This document shows positions 8,994-18,074 of a stretch of DNA of 43,217 nt, in pieces. The notes beneath the pieces were generated by a model. It saw only the letters and a list, made by a program, of their open reading frames with translations, was not told where the DNA came from and searched no databases. Positions within the stretch are counted from its first letter, which is position 1. Each line of letters begins with the position of its first letter. The position numbers were made by a program, and so were the translations under genes. Source of the DNA: Mariniblastus sp. (GTDB lineage Bacteria; Planctomycetota; Planctomycetia; Pirellulales; Pirellulaceae); the NCBI GenBank assembly GCA_028823415.1, contig JAPKBL010000033.1:1-43217 (forward strand), written 5' to 3'.

Positions 8994-9100
8994 AGCGGCG
9001 GTTGACTGCTCAATCGGATTCCCCAGAGATTTCAATTGGGTCTGAACTTAAAAGATTGAACGCCTCGTCGGCACTCCGCGATCCACCACCACTGAACTCA

Positions 9101-9769
9101 TTATTTGTTGTTGGGCGTTGCCGGTGGACGGCGGTATTGAATTAATCCGAATTTTTTGCCGTGGTTTGTTGTCTCTATTTGACGTGCCAAGGCCGGACGG
9201 GATGAGTTCTGTTTTGCGTTGACGGTTCCAATGGCTGTGTCCACTGGAAGGGGGGCAGCCAAAATGACGGTGGTGATCACCGGTGAGGGGGACGTGGAGC
9301 ATCCTTCGCAAGATTTTTGACTGCACTGGTTGCAACTCCCGTTAGTCGGCGATGCAGCGCACCCCCCGATCTCTCCATTTTTCCGCGATCTGTGGCAATC
9401 AGAGCAGCTGCATCCGAGGTCACAGCAAGAACCGTCCCTCACCCGTTGTGTGACGTCTGCAATATCTTCTTTGATCGAATTCCAGATCCCTTTTCGGGAA
9501 GGAAGTGCTTTTTCAAGGATGGGTTTCCAGCAGATGTACGGCGAGTAACGTTTCGCTTGTTCGCCGTCGCAATTAAAGAAAAGCCCGCTATTTCCAGTCT
9601 GGATATTGTAGAGTTTTCCGCGAGTCCAAGGGTCGCTTGGCTTGTAGAATTCGACAGGAGCGCAATTCTCGTTTTGGATAATCACTTGCTGAGCGTTGAC
9701 ATCCGAGGGGATGCAAAAATACCCGGAAAAAACGCTGGTCAAGATCATGATAGTTGATGAAAAACGCAC
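9101..9769 (-). CDS. Secreted cysteine-rich hypothetical protein
   Basis: 222 residues from GTG 9769, preceded at ideal spacing by AGGAGA, which decides both strand and start. An N-terminal signal peptide ends near A-Q-Q (residue 28). The middle (about 112-157) packs ten or more cysteines in the pattern C-C-x2-G-C-x-C-x2-C, followed by several further Cys pairs. Such clusters suggest a disulfide knot or metal binding outside the cytoplasm. The C-terminus is basic and Pro/Arg-rich. I recognise no family. Two open frames on the other strand (9317-9757 and 9330-9548) lack a comparable start signal and are taken as shadows. Confidence 0.65.
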   Translation of the reverse strand: MRFSSTIMILTSVFSGYFCIPSDVNAQQVIIQNENCAPVEFYKPSDPWTRGKLYNIQTGNSGLFFNCDGEQAKRYSPYICWKPILEKALPSRKGIWNSIKEDIADVTQRVRDGSCCDLGCSCSDCHRSRKNGEIGGCAASPTNGSCNQCSQKSCEGCSTSPSPVITTVILAAPLPVDTAIGTVNAKQNSSRPALARQIETTNHGKKFGLIQYRRPPATPNNK

Positions 9770-10308
9770 GTTGCTCTCCTGTTAATAAACGGTCTCTGTT
9801 AGTTTCGACCAATACAACCAGAGAATGCCTTGTTTTTGTTAGTGTCAAAAAAGTCTCGCCAACGAGTAAGGTCGGCGATGTGCCTCTAGTCGGTATAAAG
9901 CGCATAGATTATCGGACAAACAGAGCAGCCAAGCGGGATTTGCGTTAAATAAAGGGGTCCCGGGCAGCGTTGTTCAGAGAAGCCGGAGACTTTCGGGGCT
10001 CAGATGTAGCGAGGCGAGCGAGGAGATGTCAGCCGAAATCAGGGTTTTCTAGCTTTTTTTTTGGATGTCTTGGCGGCTTTGGAGAGGGTTACGGGAGGGG
10101 CATTGATGCGGTTTTAATGATATAGAGTTGCGGTATTCAGGTAGCGTTTATCGACTCGCTCGGTAAACACCGTACGCGGCTGTTTGTGGAGCAAACCTAA
10201 ACAAAGCTAACGTGGATTCAACTACCTTTGACTAAGCTGCCTTTAATCAACTCGCATTGCGGTTTAACATAACGTTCTCATTCCGAGTTTCAGGCTTGAA
10301 AGTGACCT
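9770..10308. other. 539-bp intergenic region; weak candidate RNA near 9991-10062
   Basis: No supported gene. TTTCGG...CT (9991-10000) can pair with AGCCGAAA (10031-10038) with a 2-nt bulge, enclosing a G-rich 30-nt loop. Nine consecutive T (10054-10062) follow after a 15-nt spacer. That spacing is too long for a standard intrinsic terminator. The rest holds the promoters of the divergent flanking genes, which I could not place. Confidence 0.25.
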
Positions 10309-11109
10309 ATGGGTCGACCCAAAATTGGCGCGGTTTCTTATTTAAACACCAAACCCTTGGTGGCTGGGCTTAAGGACCATCGCGATTTAGAAGTGATATT
10401 TGATCTACCAAGTCGTCTCGCCGATCGCTTGTCGACTCGGGATTTCGACGTGGCCCTTATTCCGGTGGTCGAAGCTGTTTGCAGTCCTGAGTATGTAATT
10501 GTCTCGGATGCTTGCATCGCTTGCCGAGGGCCCGTTTGGAGCGTGAAATTGATGAGTCGCGTACCGGCTCAGGAAATCAAAACGCTGGCGCTGGATGAGG
10601 GTTCACGAACCAGTCGGGCATTGGCGCGTGTTTTTCTCGATAAAAAATTCGGGGTATCGCCAAAATGCCATTCGTTGGCGATTGATGATGACTGGCGAGC
10701 GACATCAGCAGATGCAGCGTTAATCATTGGCGATCGGGCTATGAAAGCCACTGACGAAAATTTTCCCTACGTCTGGGACCTTGGAGAAGCGTGGAACGAG
10801 TGGTCGGGGCAACCGTTTGTCTTCGCTGTTTGGGCAGCGTGGGCCGATAGCGATCTCGATCGACTTGATCGCGTCTTGTCGGAATCTCGTGATTTTGGAC
10901 TAAATTCGATCGAGTCAATCTCCCGTACTTATTCTGGCGAATATGCTCTACAAGAGCAGGAATGTATTCAGTACCTTCGGGAATATTTATATTTTCATTT
11001 AGGAGTGGATGAAAAAGCGGGAATGGATCGTTTTTTTCGTCATGCTTCGGAACTTCAACTGATACCACAATCTTACCAACTACAATTTCATGATTGCCAA
11101 ACTGCTTGA
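10309..11109 (+). CDS. mqnA: Chorismate dehydratase, futalosine pathway
   Basis: Dehydrates chorismate to 3-enolpyruvylbenzoate, the first step of menaquinone synthesis by the futalosine route. 266 residues, normal length. The family start G-x-x-x-x-V-S-Y-L-N-T-K-P is present at residues 7-16. It is followed by D-V-A-L-I-P-V-V-E near 47, L-A-L-D-E-G-S-R-T-S near 90, L-I-I-G-D-R-A near 138, and D-L-G-E-A-W-x-x-W-S-G-x-P-F-V-F-A-V-W. The type II periplasmic-binding-like fold is cytoplasmic here. Its end overlaps the start of mqnC by 20 nt, so the two are translationally coupled. Confidence 0.92.
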   Translation: MGRPKIGAVSYLNTKPLVAGLKDHRDLEVIFDLPSRLADRLSTRDFDVALIPVVEAVCSPEYVIVSDACIACRGPVWSVKLMSRVPAQEIKTLALDEGSRTSRALARVFLDKKFGVSPKCHSLAIDDDWRATSADAALIIGDRAMKATDENFPYVWDLGEAWNEWSGQPFVFAVWAAWADSDLDRLDRVLSESRDFGLNSIESISRTYSGEYALQEQECIQYLREYLYFHLGVDEKAGMDRFFRHASELQLIPQSYQLQFHDCQTA

Positions 11110-12241
11110 GAAATCTGTTGCCGGAGAACGGCTGACTCCCGAAGAGGGGCTCGAACTGACCGAGTGTAACGATTTGGCCTTGCTGGGTTCAGCTGCCAAC
11201 GCGGTCACTCGACGTTTGCACCCTGAGTCTTATCGAACCTACAACATCGACCGTAACATTAATTACACGAATGTCTGTACCGCGGTTTGTAATTTTTGCG
11301 CATTTTACCGCAGTCCCAAAGATCCGGAGGGCTATGTTCTTGAGCGCTCCGAGTTAATCGAGAAGATCCGGGAGACCGTTGCTTTGGGCGGGGATCAAAT
11401 TTTGCTTCAGGGCGGTTTGCATCCCAAGTACAAATTGGATTGGTACGAAGAGATGTTGTCCGACATCAAATCTCAATTTCCACAATTGAACATTCACGGA
11501 TTCAGTCCGCCAGAGATTTACCATTTTACGAAGGTAAACAATTGTTCTCTGGAGGAAGTCCTTACGCGACTCAAAGCTGCTGGGCTTGGTAGTCTGCCCG
11601 GAGGCGGGGCCGAGATATTAGTAGACCGCGTCCGCGACGCGATCACGCGTGGAAAGGTCAATTCTGACAATTGGCTGGATGTAATGCGGGTCTGGCATCA
11701 ACTGGGTGGAAAGAGCAGCGCCACGATGATGTTTGGGCATGTGGAAACGAAACAGGAGCGTATTGAGCATTTGGATCGACTTCGGCAACTTCAGGATGAG
11801 ACCGGCGGTTTTAAGGCGTTTATTTGTTGGACCTTCCAGCCGGACAACACTCAAATGTCGGACATCAAACCTTTGGGAGCGTTTGAGTATCTTAAAATGC
11901 AGGCCATTGCTCGTTTGTATCTCGACAATATCCCGAACATCCAATCCAGTTGGGTGACCCAAGGGTTGAAGATTGGCCAACTCTCCCTGGTCTATGGTGC
12001 TAATGATATGGGCAGTTTGATGATCGAAGAAAATGTGGTCGCTGAGGCGGGAACGGTGCATCACCTGTCTCTTGAGCAGATGAGAGAAGCAATTTCAACG
12101 CTCGGGTTTACGCCGAGGCAGCGGAATGTCCATTACGAACTGTTTGATCAGGAACATGAATCCAAAGCGGTTGAGGCGAATCTATTGTGGATGAAGCAAA
12201 AGCAGGACGCGGGTAACGGGGCGGTCTACCAGCTCGCTTGA
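11090..12241 (+). CDS. mqnC: Dehypoxanthine futalosine cyclase (radical SAM)
   Basis: Radical SAM enzyme that cyclises dehypoxanthine futalosine to the naphthoquinone precursor in menaquinone synthesis. 383 residues. The 4Fe-4S cysteines are in N-V-C-T-A-V-C-N-F-C (Cys63, Cys67, Cys70). MqnC-type blocks follow: L-L-Q-G-G-L-H-P, S-P-P-E-I, S-L-P-G-G-G-A-E-I-L-V-D-R-V-R, and A-T-M-M-F-G-H-V-E-T. The L-P-G-G-G-A-E-I-L and M-M-F-G-H forms separate it from the paralogue MqnE, which has A-T-M-L-Y-G-H. The start ATG lies inside the end of mqnA. The remaining steps (mqnB, mqnD, mqnE) are not in the window. Confidence 0.92.
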   Translation: MIAKLLEKSVAGERLTPEEGLELTECNDLALLGSAANAVTRRLHPESYRTYNIDRNINYTNVCTAVCNFCAFYRSPKDPEGYVLERSELIEKIRETVALGGDQILLQGGLHPKYKLDWYEEMLSDIKSQFPQLNIHGFSPPEIYHFTKVNNCSLEEVLTRLKAAGLGSLPGGGAEILVDRVRDAITRGKVNSDNWLDVMRVWHQLGGKSSATMMFGHVETKQERIEHLDRLRQLQDETGGFKAFICWTFQPDNTQMSDIKPLGAFEYLKMQAIARLYLDNIPNIQSSWVTQGLKIGQLSLVYGANDMGSLMIEENVVAEAGTVHHLSLEQMREAISTLGFTPRQRNVHYELFDQEHESKAVEANLLWMKQKQDAGNGAVYQLA

Positions 12242-12325
12242 TTTGCCGCAGGCTTTTGATGGTAATTTCGTCACTGACCGTCTAAAATATTGGTTTCCTC
12301 AGCCAAATTCATTTGGAGGCAACTG

Positions 12326-13078
12326 ATGTCGAATCTTAATCGTCGGACTTTTAACCAAGGTGTCATCGGCTCGGTATTGACGTTTACGTTGTTAGAGTCT
12401 TTGTTCTGCAAAAATGCTTTTTCAGACGAGATAAAGCCGCTCGCAGCGGAGTGGTTGGCGGAGCTCAACACGATTGGAAACGATATTAAGAATCGGAAGT
12501 TGACTCAGGTTGAGTGGCAAGAACAAGTCGAAAGATTAATGGCCAAAGTCAATCTCACCGACTTAATGAAATTCGTCGATTTTGAAAAGTTAACCAAAAA
12601 TCTTCCGCTCAGTGACCGCGGTGAGCGTGCCGTCAGCAAGCGATTTCCTGAAGTCGAAGGGTTGCCGACGAAATTAGTTTTTGGACATCAAATTTTTGCC
12701 TTGAAAAAAAATCGCTCTGTTGCGCCGCATGGCCATTACAACATGGCGACCGCTTTTCTCGTGCTCAAAGGTGATTGTCACGGTCGACATTACGACCGCG
12801 TTGAAGATGGCGATGATTTCATGATCATTAAGCCGACCCTTGATCAGAAGTTCGGGGTTGGCGACTATTCCACCGTTTCAGACTACCGAGACAACATTCA
12901 CTGGTTCAAAGCGAATTCGCAGAGCGCCTACATTTTCAATATCCACGTCCTCAATGTGGACGCCGAAAAAACCAAAGGCGGACGGGTTTATGTCGACCCG
13001 TTTGGAGAATCATTATCACATGGTTACATCAAAGCGAAGGTTCTAAGTAAAAAACAGGCGTATGACCAATTTGGTTAA
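12326..13078 (+). CDS. Tat-signal, cupin-like exported protein
   Basis: About 250 residues. ATG 12326 is chosen over the upstream in-frame 12290 because GGAGGC sits 5-6 nt before it and the protein then starts M-S-N-L-N-R-R-T-F-N-Q-G, a twin-arginine signal. The mature part has a helical stretch (residues 40-90) and then a beta-rich region. H-G-H-Y-N-M-A-T-A-F-L-V-L-K-G near 148-162 and R-H-Y-D-R-V recall the metal-binding His pattern of cupins. No specific enzyme is recognised. It stands alone, ahead of the first sulfatase. Confidence 0.6.
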   Translation: MSNLNRRTFNQGVIGSVLTFTLLESLFCKNAFSDEIKPLAAEWLAELNTIGNDIKNRKLTQVEWQEQVERLMAKVNLTDLMKFVDFEKLTKNLPLSDRGERAVSKRFPEVEGLPTKLVFGHQIFALKKNRSVAPHGHYNMATAFLVLKGDCHGRHYDRVEDGDDFMIIKPTLDQKFGVGDYSTVSDYRDNIHWFKANSQSAYIFNIHVLNVDAEKTKGGRVYVDPFGESLSHGYIKAKVLSKKQAYDQFG

Positions 13079-13209
13079 GCGGATTAAGTCGGTCCTCTGC
13101 TGAACCGAGTTTGAATACCAAATTGGACGGTCAACATGGTTGGATCGAGTGACGGATAAGTGGAGATTTTAATCGGTATTTATTTGCATCTAATTTGACG
13201 AGACACATC

Positions 13210-14925
13210 ATGGGTAGAATTTTCAGTCTAGCAGTCACTGGGTTGATTTTATTTTCGAGTTCGTTGTTCGCCGAACGTCCCAATATCATTCTGATTTTGT
13301 CGGACGATATGGGATATTCCGATATTGGATGCTACGGAAGCGAAATTAAGACTCCCGTCCTCGATGGTTTAGCGCGGAATGGGCTGCGGTTCACCCAGTT
13401 TTATAACACCGGACGATGTTGTCCGACGCGTGCCTCGTTGCTCACCGGGTTGTACCCGCATCAGGCCGGAATTGGGCATATGGTTTCTAATCGTGGTGTC
13501 GATGGCTATCGCGGCGAACTTAACACTTCTTGTGCTACCATCGCCGAAGTATTGCAGCCGGCGGGGTATTCAACCTATTGCGTCGGGAAATGGCATGTCA
13601 CAGGAGGTACATTTCCTAAGGCTGAAAGCGGGAAATTTAACTGGCCACTGCAGCGAGGATTCGATCGCTATTATGGAATCATCAACGGAGCATCAAGCCT
13701 GTGGGACCCTAATTCACTGACCCGTGGGAATAAGCCGATTACGATTCGAAATGATGGCGAGTATCAACCGAAAGCGCCTTATCATTTCACGGATGCTGTG
13801 AGTGACAATGCCGTTAAATTCATTAATGAACATCCGGATGACAAACCATTTTTCATGTACGTTGCCTACACCGCGGCCCATTGGCCGATGCACGCCCGAG
13901 TTCGTGATATTCAAAAATACGAGGGAGTTTACGACGATGGTTACCAGGGAATTCGGAAAGCTCGGTATGAGAAAATGAAGGCGTTGGGTGTTATTGCCAA
14001 AGATACTGAGTTGTCGCCCGCGGTAGGGAATTGGGAGAGTGTTGAAGACAAGGAATGGGAGTCCGCCTGCATGGAAGTTTATGCAGCAATGGTCGATCAA
14101 ATGGATCAGGGGATTGGAAGGATCGTAGAAGCGCTTCGTAAAGAAGGGAAACTAGATAATACACTCGTCATGTTTATGCAGGATAATGGTGGGTGTGCGG
14201 AGGCAGGAGGAAGGAATGCCACGGGGGAACGAAAGGTGCGGGCAGCCACGCCTACTTTGCCCGTCATTCCCGATGACTTGCAGCACTATCAAGCCTCAGC
14301 ACCGTCACAAACGCGGGATGGGTATCCGGTGCGACGTGGCCATGTCATGCCAGGTCCCGCGGATACTTATATTGGGTATGGCCGTAATTGGGCCAATGTG
14401 TCCAATACGCCTTTTCGCGAGTACAAGCATTATGTCCATGAGGGGGGCATTTCTACTCCGTTGGTTGTGCATTGGCCGATGGAAATTCAAGCAAAAGACG
14501 AACTGCGATCCGAGCCAACCCATTTAGTTGATTTGATGGCGACTTGTTTAGACGTTGCAAATGTAGAATACCCACAAAAACTCGGAGACGCCGCCCTGAC
14601 ACCGATCGAAGGAATGAGTTTAAGGCCGGTATTCCAAGATCAGCAACTTGATCGCAAGATGCTTTTCTTTGAGCATGAGGGAAACCGTGCCCTGAGAATT
14701 GGCGACTGGAAGTTAGTGGCGAAAGGCCGCCACGGCCAGGATGATGTGAAATGGGCGTTGTTTGATATTTCAAAAGATCGAAGCGAAATGCATGATTTAT
14801 CGGTGGCCCAACCGGAGAGGTTTCAACGGATGAAAAAGTTGTGGACAGAGAAGGCAACCGCAGTGAAAGCGCTGCCATGGCCTGTATCGAAATCGAAGAA
14901 AAAGAAAGCTAACTCAAAAAAGTGA
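13210..14925 (+). CDS. Sulfatase (formylglycine-dependent, arylsulfatase-like)
   Basis: Hydrolyses sulfate esters in the periplasm. From ATG 13210 the product is 571 residues; a TTG at 13195 would add five. A signal peptide ends near L-F-A (residue 21). Asp32-Asp33 in L-S-D-D-M-G-Y begins the calcium site. The core C-C-P-T-R (Cys70) carries the residue converted to formylglycine. G-K-W-H near 130, H-W-P-M-H, the Q-D-N-G-G loop and the late G-D-W-K-L are all present, so it looks active. The C-terminal tail is Lys/Ser-rich. The natural substrate is unknown. It is convergent with the two minus-strand sulfatases. Confidence 0.9.
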   Translation: MGRIFSLAVTGLILFSSSLFAERPNIILILSDDMGYSDIGCYGSEIKTPVLDGLARNGLRFTQFYNTGRCCPTRASLLTGLYPHQAGIGHMVSNRGVDGYRGELNTSCATIAEVLQPAGYSTYCVGKWHVTGGTFPKAESGKFNWPLQRGFDRYYGIINGASSLWDPNSLTRGNKPITIRNDGEYQPKAPYHFTDAVSDNAVKFINEHPDDKPFFMYVAYTAAHWPMHARVRDIQKYEGVYDDGYQGIRKARYEKMKALGVIAKDTELSPAVGNWESVEDKEWESACMEVYAAMVDQMDQGIGRIVEALRKEGKLDNTLVMFMQDNGGCAEAGGRNATGERKVRAATPTLPVIPDDLQHYQASAPSQTRDGYPVRRGHVMPGPADTYIGYGRNWANVSNTPFREYKHYVHEGGISTPLVVHWPMEIQAKDELRSEPTHLVDLMATCLDVANVEYPQKLGDAALTPIEGMSLRPVFQDQQLDRKMLFFEHEGNRALRIGDWKLVAKGRHGQDDVKWALFDISKDRSEMHDLSVAQPERFQRMKKLWTEKATAVKALPWPVSKSKKKKANSKK

Positions 14926-14970
14926 AGCGACCGACGAGGGCAACACAATGGACCGAAGGCAGATTTCTAT

Positions 14971-16326
14971 TCATTTCTTTTGTTTGAATTGGGCTTCGGT
15001 TGACAGCAACAGGGACTTTAAACGAAGGACGGTCTCGGGGTGCTCTGTCGCTATATTATTGGATTCGGAAGGGTCGTTTTCGAGATCGTAAAGTTCTTCG
15101 ACAGGTTCTCGTTTTGCATCTTTTGCGTAACCTGGGACTTTGTGTTTGGCTTTCAGGTATTTCCATTTGCCTTTTCGAAACCCATTCCCTTGGTAGTAAA
15201 AGGTATTTCTCGCGCCCGTTTTGCTTTCGCCAAACAGCAATTGGGTTTGATCAACTCCGTCGATAATCCGGTCCTCGGGCATCGAGAACTTGGTGAGATT
15301 CGCGAAGGTTGGGAGGAAGTCAATGGTTGCAAATATCGCTCCGGAAACTCGATTGGCGGGAATTTTTCCGGGCCAGCGTACGATGCAGGGAGCGCGAGAT
15401 CCCGCTTCGTAGCAAGAGCCTTTTCCATCGCGCAATCCTTTAGACGCGCCCCAGAAGATTGAACCTGCGGGGTGCCCTGTTTTGTTATTTGTGTAAGCCG
15501 GTTGATTCCAAGGGCCATTATCGCTGGTGTAGATAACGATGGTATTCTGGTCCAGACCTAGTTCCTTCAGTGCGTCGAGCAGACGGCCGGTGTGAAAATC
15601 AAACTCTTCCACGACGTCGCCGTAGAGATCACCTGCCGATTGGTTTCTGAACTTAGGCGAAGCATCGATAATGGTATGCATCATCGTATGTGCCAAGTAA
15701 AGTAAAAATGGTTTCTTTGGATCCCTGCGTTCCGAAAGAAAGTGAATCGCTTTGTCCGTGTATTGTTCAGTCAAGCATCCCATGTCTCGAGTCTGCCCAG
15801 CGGGGTCATTGTTTTCGTGAAACCGGACTAATCCGCCGTCGTTCGCGCCGAGGGTTCCAAAATAGTAATCGAAACCTTGCGCATTGGGCATTCGATCGAT
15901 GATTGGTTTTCGGTTTGATACGTCCCACTTGCCAATGCAGGCGGTTTGGTAACCTGCTTGGTTCAACAATTCTGCAAATGTAATTTCAGTTGCCGGCATT
16001 CCCCAGCCCTTGCTGCGGAAAGGGTAACGGCCAGTTAGCAGGGCGGAGCGAGAAGGTCCGCAGACATGCTGAGCGTAGAACTGAGTGAACTTAGTTCCTT
16101 CCTTAGCAAGCTGGTCTAGTCTTGGGGTCAAGTTGGTTTTTGATCCGTAACATCCCAAGTCACTCACACCCTGGTCATCGGTGAAGATGATCAAAATGTT
16201 GGGGCGTGGCTCATCCGCGGATACTCGCTCCGAAAAAAGAAACACTCCCCATGAAATTACGATGAGTCGGACGCATGTTCCGAGGAAATTAAGATGGTAG
16301 TGAAAGTTGGGTTGGAAAAAGTCCAT
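14971..16326 (-). CDS. Sulfatase (formylglycine-dependent)
   Basis: 451 residues. A signal-anchor or long signal peptide (residues 16-38) precedes R-P-N-I-L-I-I-F-T-D-D-Q-G. The formylglycine core is C-G-P-S-R with Cys89. G-K-W-D replaces the common G-K-W-H, so one active-site His is Asp here; this could be an odd substrate fit or weak activity. T-S-D-N-G-P-W and G-K-W-K-Y are conserved. Its start follows the stop of the upstream sulfatase by four nucleotides, indicating one operon transcribed leftward. Confidence 0.88.
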   Translation of the reverse strand: MDFFQPNFHYHLNFLGTCVRLIVISWGVFLFSERVSADEPRPNILIIFTDDQGVSDLGCYGSKTNLTPRLDQLAKEGTKFTQFYAQHVCGPSRSALLTGRYPFRSKGWGMPATEITFAELLNQAGYQTACIGKWDVSNRKPIIDRMPNAQGFDYYFGTLGANDGGLVRFHENNDPAGQTRDMGCLTEQYTDKAIHFLSERRDPKKPFLLYLAHTMMHTIIDASPKFRNQSAGDLYGDVVEEFDFHTGRLLDALKELGLDQNTIVIYTSDNGPWNQPAYTNNKTGHPAGSIFWGASKGLRDGKGSCYEAGSRAPCIVRWPGKIPANRVSGAIFATIDFLPTFANLTKFSMPEDRIIDGVDQTQLLFGESKTGARNTFYYQGNGFRKGKWKYLKAKHKVPGYAKDAKREPVEELYDLENDPSESNNIATEHPETVLRLKSLLLSTEAQFKQKK

Positions 16327-16330
16327 CGAT

Positions 16331-17959
16331 TTATTTACTCCACAATTGATTTCTTAATTTCATTAATTCAGGATACTTGTCGTCTTGATCACCATATTCC
16401 TCTTTCAATTCAAGCAGGCGTTGTTTCATCCGACGGATCTCCGAAGCGTATGCGTCTTGTCGATAAACATTGTTGGTTTCGCTGGGATCCTGTTGGAGAT
16501 CGTAAAACTCCCAGCCTGCCGTTGACGGTGGGAAATTACCCTTGCCGAGTTTGGCATCCAGTGGAAGTCCGTGGAAAAAAATAAGTTTGTAGCGACCGTC
16601 TCGAACGCCATAATGGCCCGGGATTTGGTGATGGGCCAGGTGCATCCAGTAGCGATAATAAACCGCATCTCGCCAGTTGTTGGGAGATGCGTCTTCCAGA
16701 ATCGGTTTCAGGCTCAGGCCTTGCATTTTTGAAATTTCCGGGGCGTCGGTGACTTGCGCGTAATCTAGTAATGTCTGCGCAAAGTCTAAATTGGAACAAA
16801 GGTGTTTTTGATTTGAGCTACCCGGTTGGATTCGACCCGGAAAACTGGCGAGAAATGGCATCTTCAGACACTCTTCGTAAATCCACCGTTTGTCGAAATA
16901 ATCGTGTTCTCCGAGGAACATACCTTGATCTGAGGTGTAAATCACCAGCGTGTTTTTCGAAAGCCCTTTTGTTTCCAGGTATTCCAAAACACGCCCCACG
17001 TTTTCGTCTACAGCCTTCACACAGGCAAGATATTGGTGAAGGTATTTTTGGTAGGCCGCTTGCCCCTGCTCTTTTTCGTTCATGCCAGACATCTCAACCG
17101 GGCCGCCATACCAATTCGGGTTTTGGACATCTCCAACCATCGACCTCCGGTCTTTCAGACGATTGGTGATCGAGGTTCCCTTGTCAATTGTGGCGAGGGA
17201 ACGATGGGAGAAGTCTTCCCAAAGCGACGCCGGTTCAGGAATTGAAATGTCTTTGAGATAATCTTGATGGCGATCTGCAGGCTCCCATTTTCCATGGGGA
17301 GCTTTATGGTGCAGCATGAGAAAAAAAGGTTTTTTTGGATCTCGTTGGTCTAACCATTCAATGGCATAGTCCGTCACCAAATCCGTATAGTAACCCTCGG
17401 TTCTTTTTAGCCGTTTGACTTGTGTGGTGTAAGGAATCTGGTCGACTGAGGAAATGAAAAAAGGGTCGTGGTATTTACCCTGTCCCGGCCCGATTTTCCA
17501 ATAATCAAATCCCCAGGGAGCTGAACGAAGATGCCATTTACCCACTAAGGCCGTTTGGTAGCCGGACCGTTGAAGGATGTTAGCGACATTGGGAGTGCCG
17601 GAATCGGGCCCCGGGAATGCATCGATTAAGGTTTTTACTCCGTTCCTATGTGAGTGTTGCCCCGAGAGGATAACAGCGCGGCTAGGTGTGCAAATTGAAT
17701 TGGTAACAAAACACCGATCGAGCCGGATGCCGCTGGCCGCAATCCGATCGATGTTGGGGGTGGGGGCAATTTTAGCAAGCCTTCCGCCGTAAGTGCTGAT
17801 TGCATTGCAGGCGTGATCATCCGACATGATAAAGACGATGTTAGGCCTCGCGCCGCGTTGGTGAATCGCCGTCTCCTCTTCTCCTTGAGCAGTTTTTTGG
17901 GCGGCGCATAAGAAGCTAATTCCTATCAAGATTCCAGAGGTGAATCGGCAAATTTCCAT
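16331..17959 (-). CDS. Sulfatase (formylglycine-dependent, DUF4976-type C-terminus)
   Basis: 542 residues with a signal peptide ending near A-Q-G (residue 26). R-P-N-I-V-F-I-M-S-D-D-H-A at about 38-50 starts the metal site. The formylglycine core is C-T-P-S-R with Cys90. G-K-W-H-L and H-H-K-A-P-H-G-K-W supply active-site Lys and His. T-S-D-Q-G-M-F-L-G-E-H and the K-R-W-I-Y-E-E motif are typical of the iduronate/choline-sulfatase-like subgroup of polysaccharide sulfatases. It is first in a two-gene sulfatase operon and divergent from the PVC cytochrome gene, with about 115 bp between the starts. Confidence 0.9.
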   Translation of the reverse strand: MEICRFTSGILIGISFLCAAQKTAQGEEETAIHQRGARPNIVFIMSDDHACNAISTYGGRLAKIAPTPNIDRIAASGIRLDRCFVTNSICTPSRAVILSGQHSHRNGVKTLIDAFPGPDSGTPNVANILQRSGYQTALVGKWHLRSAPWGFDYWKIGPGQGKYHDPFFISSVDQIPYTTQVKRLKRTEGYYTDLVTDYAIEWLDQRDPKKPFFLMLHHKAPHGKWEPADRHQDYLKDISIPEPASLWEDFSHRSLATIDKGTSITNRLKDRRSMVGDVQNPNWYGGPVEMSGMNEKEQGQAAYQKYLHQYLACVKAVDENVGRVLEYLETKGLSKNTLVIYTSDQGMFLGEHDYFDKRWIYEECLKMPFLASFPGRIQPGSSNQKHLCSNLDFAQTLLDYAQVTDAPEISKMQGLSLKPILEDASPNNWRDAVYYRYWMHLAHHQIPGHYGVRDGRYKLIFFHGLPLDAKLGKGNFPPSTAGWEFYDLQQDPSETNNVYRQDAYASEIRRMKQRLLELKEEYGDQDDKYPELMKLRNQLWSK

Positions 17960-18074
17960 TTTGTCTTCTCCTTCATCGCATTTTTTTTTACCAGTGGGTC
18001 TGTTTCCGATATATTATCAGCAGCGACTAACAACCGGATTGCTTGGTCCACAGTTTCATTCTAGCGGGAATACT

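Noticed and set aside
9317..9757. 146-aa plus-strand open frame
   Set aside because: It is antisense to the Cys-rich gene, which has a perfect ribosome binding site and signal peptide; this frame has neither.
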